A stretch of DNA of 64,000 nucleotides from Pithys albifrons albifrons (taxonomy: Eukaryota; Chordata; Aves; Passeriformes; Thamnophilidae): NCBI RefSeq assembly GCF_047495875.1, contig NC_092461.1, positions 64,778,299-64,842,298 on the forward strand. The letters are read 5' to 3'. Below are positions 62,017 through 64,000 of this stretch, piece by piece; position 1 is the stretch's first letter, and each line of letters starts with the position of its first letter. The notes under the pieces are model-generated. The model saw only the letters and a program-made list of their open reading frames with translations, had not been told where the DNA came from and did not search any database. The position numbers were made by a program, and so were the translations under genes.

Positions 62017-63012
62017 GTTAGTTAGTTATTGGGAAGCGTAAAAATAAAGACATGCAAGTTGGTCTGAGGGTTTTGTTCAGAAAAGTATATCCTTTACTCT
62101 AAGTAGTTTGTTCTGTTCTACTTTTCTGCTCTGTACAGTGCTGTTCCAGATTCATCTGACACTGCGGCTCTGGTAACCACTGTTACGTAACTTCAAAGTC
62201 TGTTTTGTGGTTTCAAGCTGGTAAGAATGGAAAAGTGAGCTGTAAGGACCGAGACTAGCATAGCTAGAAAAACCAGACAAGTGTTTTGGTCTCACTAACC
62301 CATCTGCACGTGAGCTAACCAGATTCAATTCAAGTAAGGTGTTAGGAAGTATTTGTCATTTCTGTTACCTTTCTCCAAATGCTGTACTTTCTTTTTTCCT
62401 TTTTTCCCCCATTCTTACCACCTTCGCTACCATCCTGGTGAGCAAAGGCTATGAGGGCAGGTACCTTTGCACGAACATCCTGACTCGGCCTCAGAGAAGC
62501 TACTGTTGGAAGCAACAGGATGCTCTAGGTTGACCTAAAGGTCTTTGGTCCTTTAGGTTCACCCACTCAGGAGAATCTTGGTAGTAGCACAGCCTAGTAG
62601 ACTAAGTAGAGTGTTTCACCTGCATGGTGGTGTTTCTTCCCATTGTGCACATTAGTTTGGTCAGAGCTATCTTGTGCACCCATTTCTTAACCTGCTGCAC
62701 ATGGGACTCAGGAGCCCTCTATCCAGGTCTACACAGAGTATCCTTGTGCCACTTCATTATTCCCACCTGTAAGTCCAGTGTGATTATTTTTTTAATATTG
62801 AACTGAACCCCCCAACAACATATTATCTTCAGTCATCTACACCTCTGATTTCAGCATATATTTTATGTTCTGAGGTACACGGCCTTCTGTTTGACTGTCT
62901 TAAAAGCATCATTAGCTGTGCTTGGACAACCTGATGACCACTGTTTGCCTCCGCACATGTGCACAGATTAGTGGGAGAATAAATACCAAACAGTTATTTA
63001 AACGAGTTACTT
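62017..63012. other. intergenic sequence without recognised features
   Basis: No supported gene, RNA or namable repeat. Confidence 0.5.
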
Positions 63013-63440
63013 AGCAATGAGGCTGGTGAAGGGACTTGAGCACAAGTCCTGTGACGAGAGGCTGAGAGAGCTGGGGTTGTTTAGTCCAAAGAAGAGAGGC
63101 TCAGGGGTGACCTCATCACTCTCTACAACTACCTGAAAGGAGGTTGTAGCCGGGTGGGGGTTGGTCTCTTCTCCCAGGTAACCAGCAGTAGAACAAGAGG
63201 GCATGGGCTTAAGCTCTGCCAGGGGAGGTTTAGGTTGGATATTAAAAAGAAATGCTTTACAGAGAAAGTAATCAGGCATTGGAGTGGCCTACCCAGAGAG
63301 GTGGTGGATTCACCGTCTCTGGAGGTTTTTAAGATCAGACTGGATGTGGCACTTAGTGCCATGATCTAGTAATCAGGGTGGTGTTGGACTTGTTGATCTT
63401 GGAGGTCTCTTCCAACCCAGTTGATTCCATGATTCTATGT
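63013..63440 (+). mobile_element. CR1 LINE 3' fragment, well preserved
   Basis: It encodes the CR1 ORF2 C-terminus ([20 protein letters not shown], then [19 protein letters not shown], ending LDVALSAMI at 63369). After the stop comes the CR1 3'UTR (GATCTTGGAGGTCTCTTCC) and the tail TTGATTCCATGATTCTATG at 63421-63439, the octamer-type end diagnostic for CR1. The frame is open, so this is one of the youngest CR1 copies in the window, 5'-truncated. Confidence 0.95.
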
Positions 63441-64000
63441 AATATGTATTTGATATATGTATCGATATTTATACATATTATATATCCTAAAATATCCTTT
63501 CTCTTTCAGTGTAATTGATGATCTGCCTCAGCTGGGACAGTACTGAGGCATGTTTTTTATTCCTTTTCAGAACTATGAACTGTGAGTTCAACAAATCCCA
63601 ATCCCTTTCTTGCATAAGATCTACTTCCATTCAAGGCAGAGTGAAGCTGTAGATAATGAGCTGCGTTTGGAGTCTACAAATTGTCATCTGGTCCCATCTT
63701 ATCACAGCTACACAGTGAGCATGGGGAAGACCCACTGCTGACTCATGCTCTCCTGCTAACTCATGCCTTGGTTTTCCCATTGTATTGGGAACTCAGAGTG
63801 GACATTTTGGTCTGTGTTTTTGCTCCTGCCATCTGTGAAAGATTTATTCTTTTCCTGCCAAGTTCTAAGGAACAAAAGCTGATAGAGTGATGGCTTCATC
63901 ATTGAAGACAGAGTTTCCATAAACTAAAGTTATTTGGGTCTCTCCTATTTGATTGACAGCCTTTGGAGGACAGTTGAAGGAGGGAGAGAGGAGGAAGAAA
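63441..64000. other. intergenic sequence to the window end
   Basis: An AT-rich stretch (63440-63500) and ordinary sequence. No gene is supported. Confidence 0.5.

Noticed and set aside
63154..63369. Small host gene of 71 codons
   Set aside because: It is the C-terminus of CR1 ORF2, followed by the CR1 3' tail. The same peptide recurs at 47.1-47.3 kb.

Overview
The window looks like avian nuclear DNA. It holds two vertebrate genes in a conserved convergent arrangement: the last two exons of CYP7B1 on the + strand, and the single-exon neural transcription factor BHLHE22 on the - strand. The interspersed repeats are of bird type: several CR1 LINE fragments (one ending in the ATTCTATG-type 3' tail), solo ERVL-like LTRs with 5-bp target-site duplications, and one 5'-truncated RTE-clade LINE. 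I see no Alu, L1 or other mammalian repeats. Within birds the lineage cannot be fixed. An RTE element is a mild pointer to a lineage that acquired AviRTE-type elements.

Layout. 1-6026: 3' end of CYP7B1 (an intron, the K-helix exon, a 3.9-kb intron and the terminal heme-binding exon). 6027 to about 9300: likely 3'UTR with AATAAA signals. 9.3-15 kb: a gene-free, GC-rich interval between the two 3' ends with three or four CpG-rich patches and two AT-rich blocks packed with TAAT/ATTA cores, which are candidate conserved enhancers. 15.0-18.2 kb: BHLHE22, with 3'UTR, a 299-codon CDS, a GC-rich 5' leader containing a hexanucleotide repeat and a long upstream ORF, and a TATA/E-box promoter candidate. 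18.2-22.7 kb: upstream flank of BHLHE22, with more CpG clusters and candidate non-coding elements. 22.77-23.75 kb: an approximately 890-bp perfect TTCC/GGAA tetranucleotide array flanked by CCCT repeats. 24-64 kb: no recognisable host gene. This part is a gene-poor flank with CR1 fragments, solo LTRs, LTR-like segments, the decayed RTE copy at 32.0-34.5 kb, and long stretches of AT-rich sequence.

Function. CYP7B1 is the ER-bound oxysterol/steroid 7-alpha-hydroxylase. BHLHE22 (bHLHb5/Beta3) is a neuronal bHLH repressor. They are neighbours by conserved synteny rather than by shared pathway. The gene-poor flank and the CpG/TAAT-rich surroundings are typical of a developmental regulator with distal enhancers, so the most interesting material here is likely regulatory. 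I did not find a novel multi-gene system. The most unusual objects are the giant GGAA microsatellite, the RTE-clade element, the orphan CpG/homeodomain-site landscape and the repeat-bearing upstream ORF of BHLHE22.
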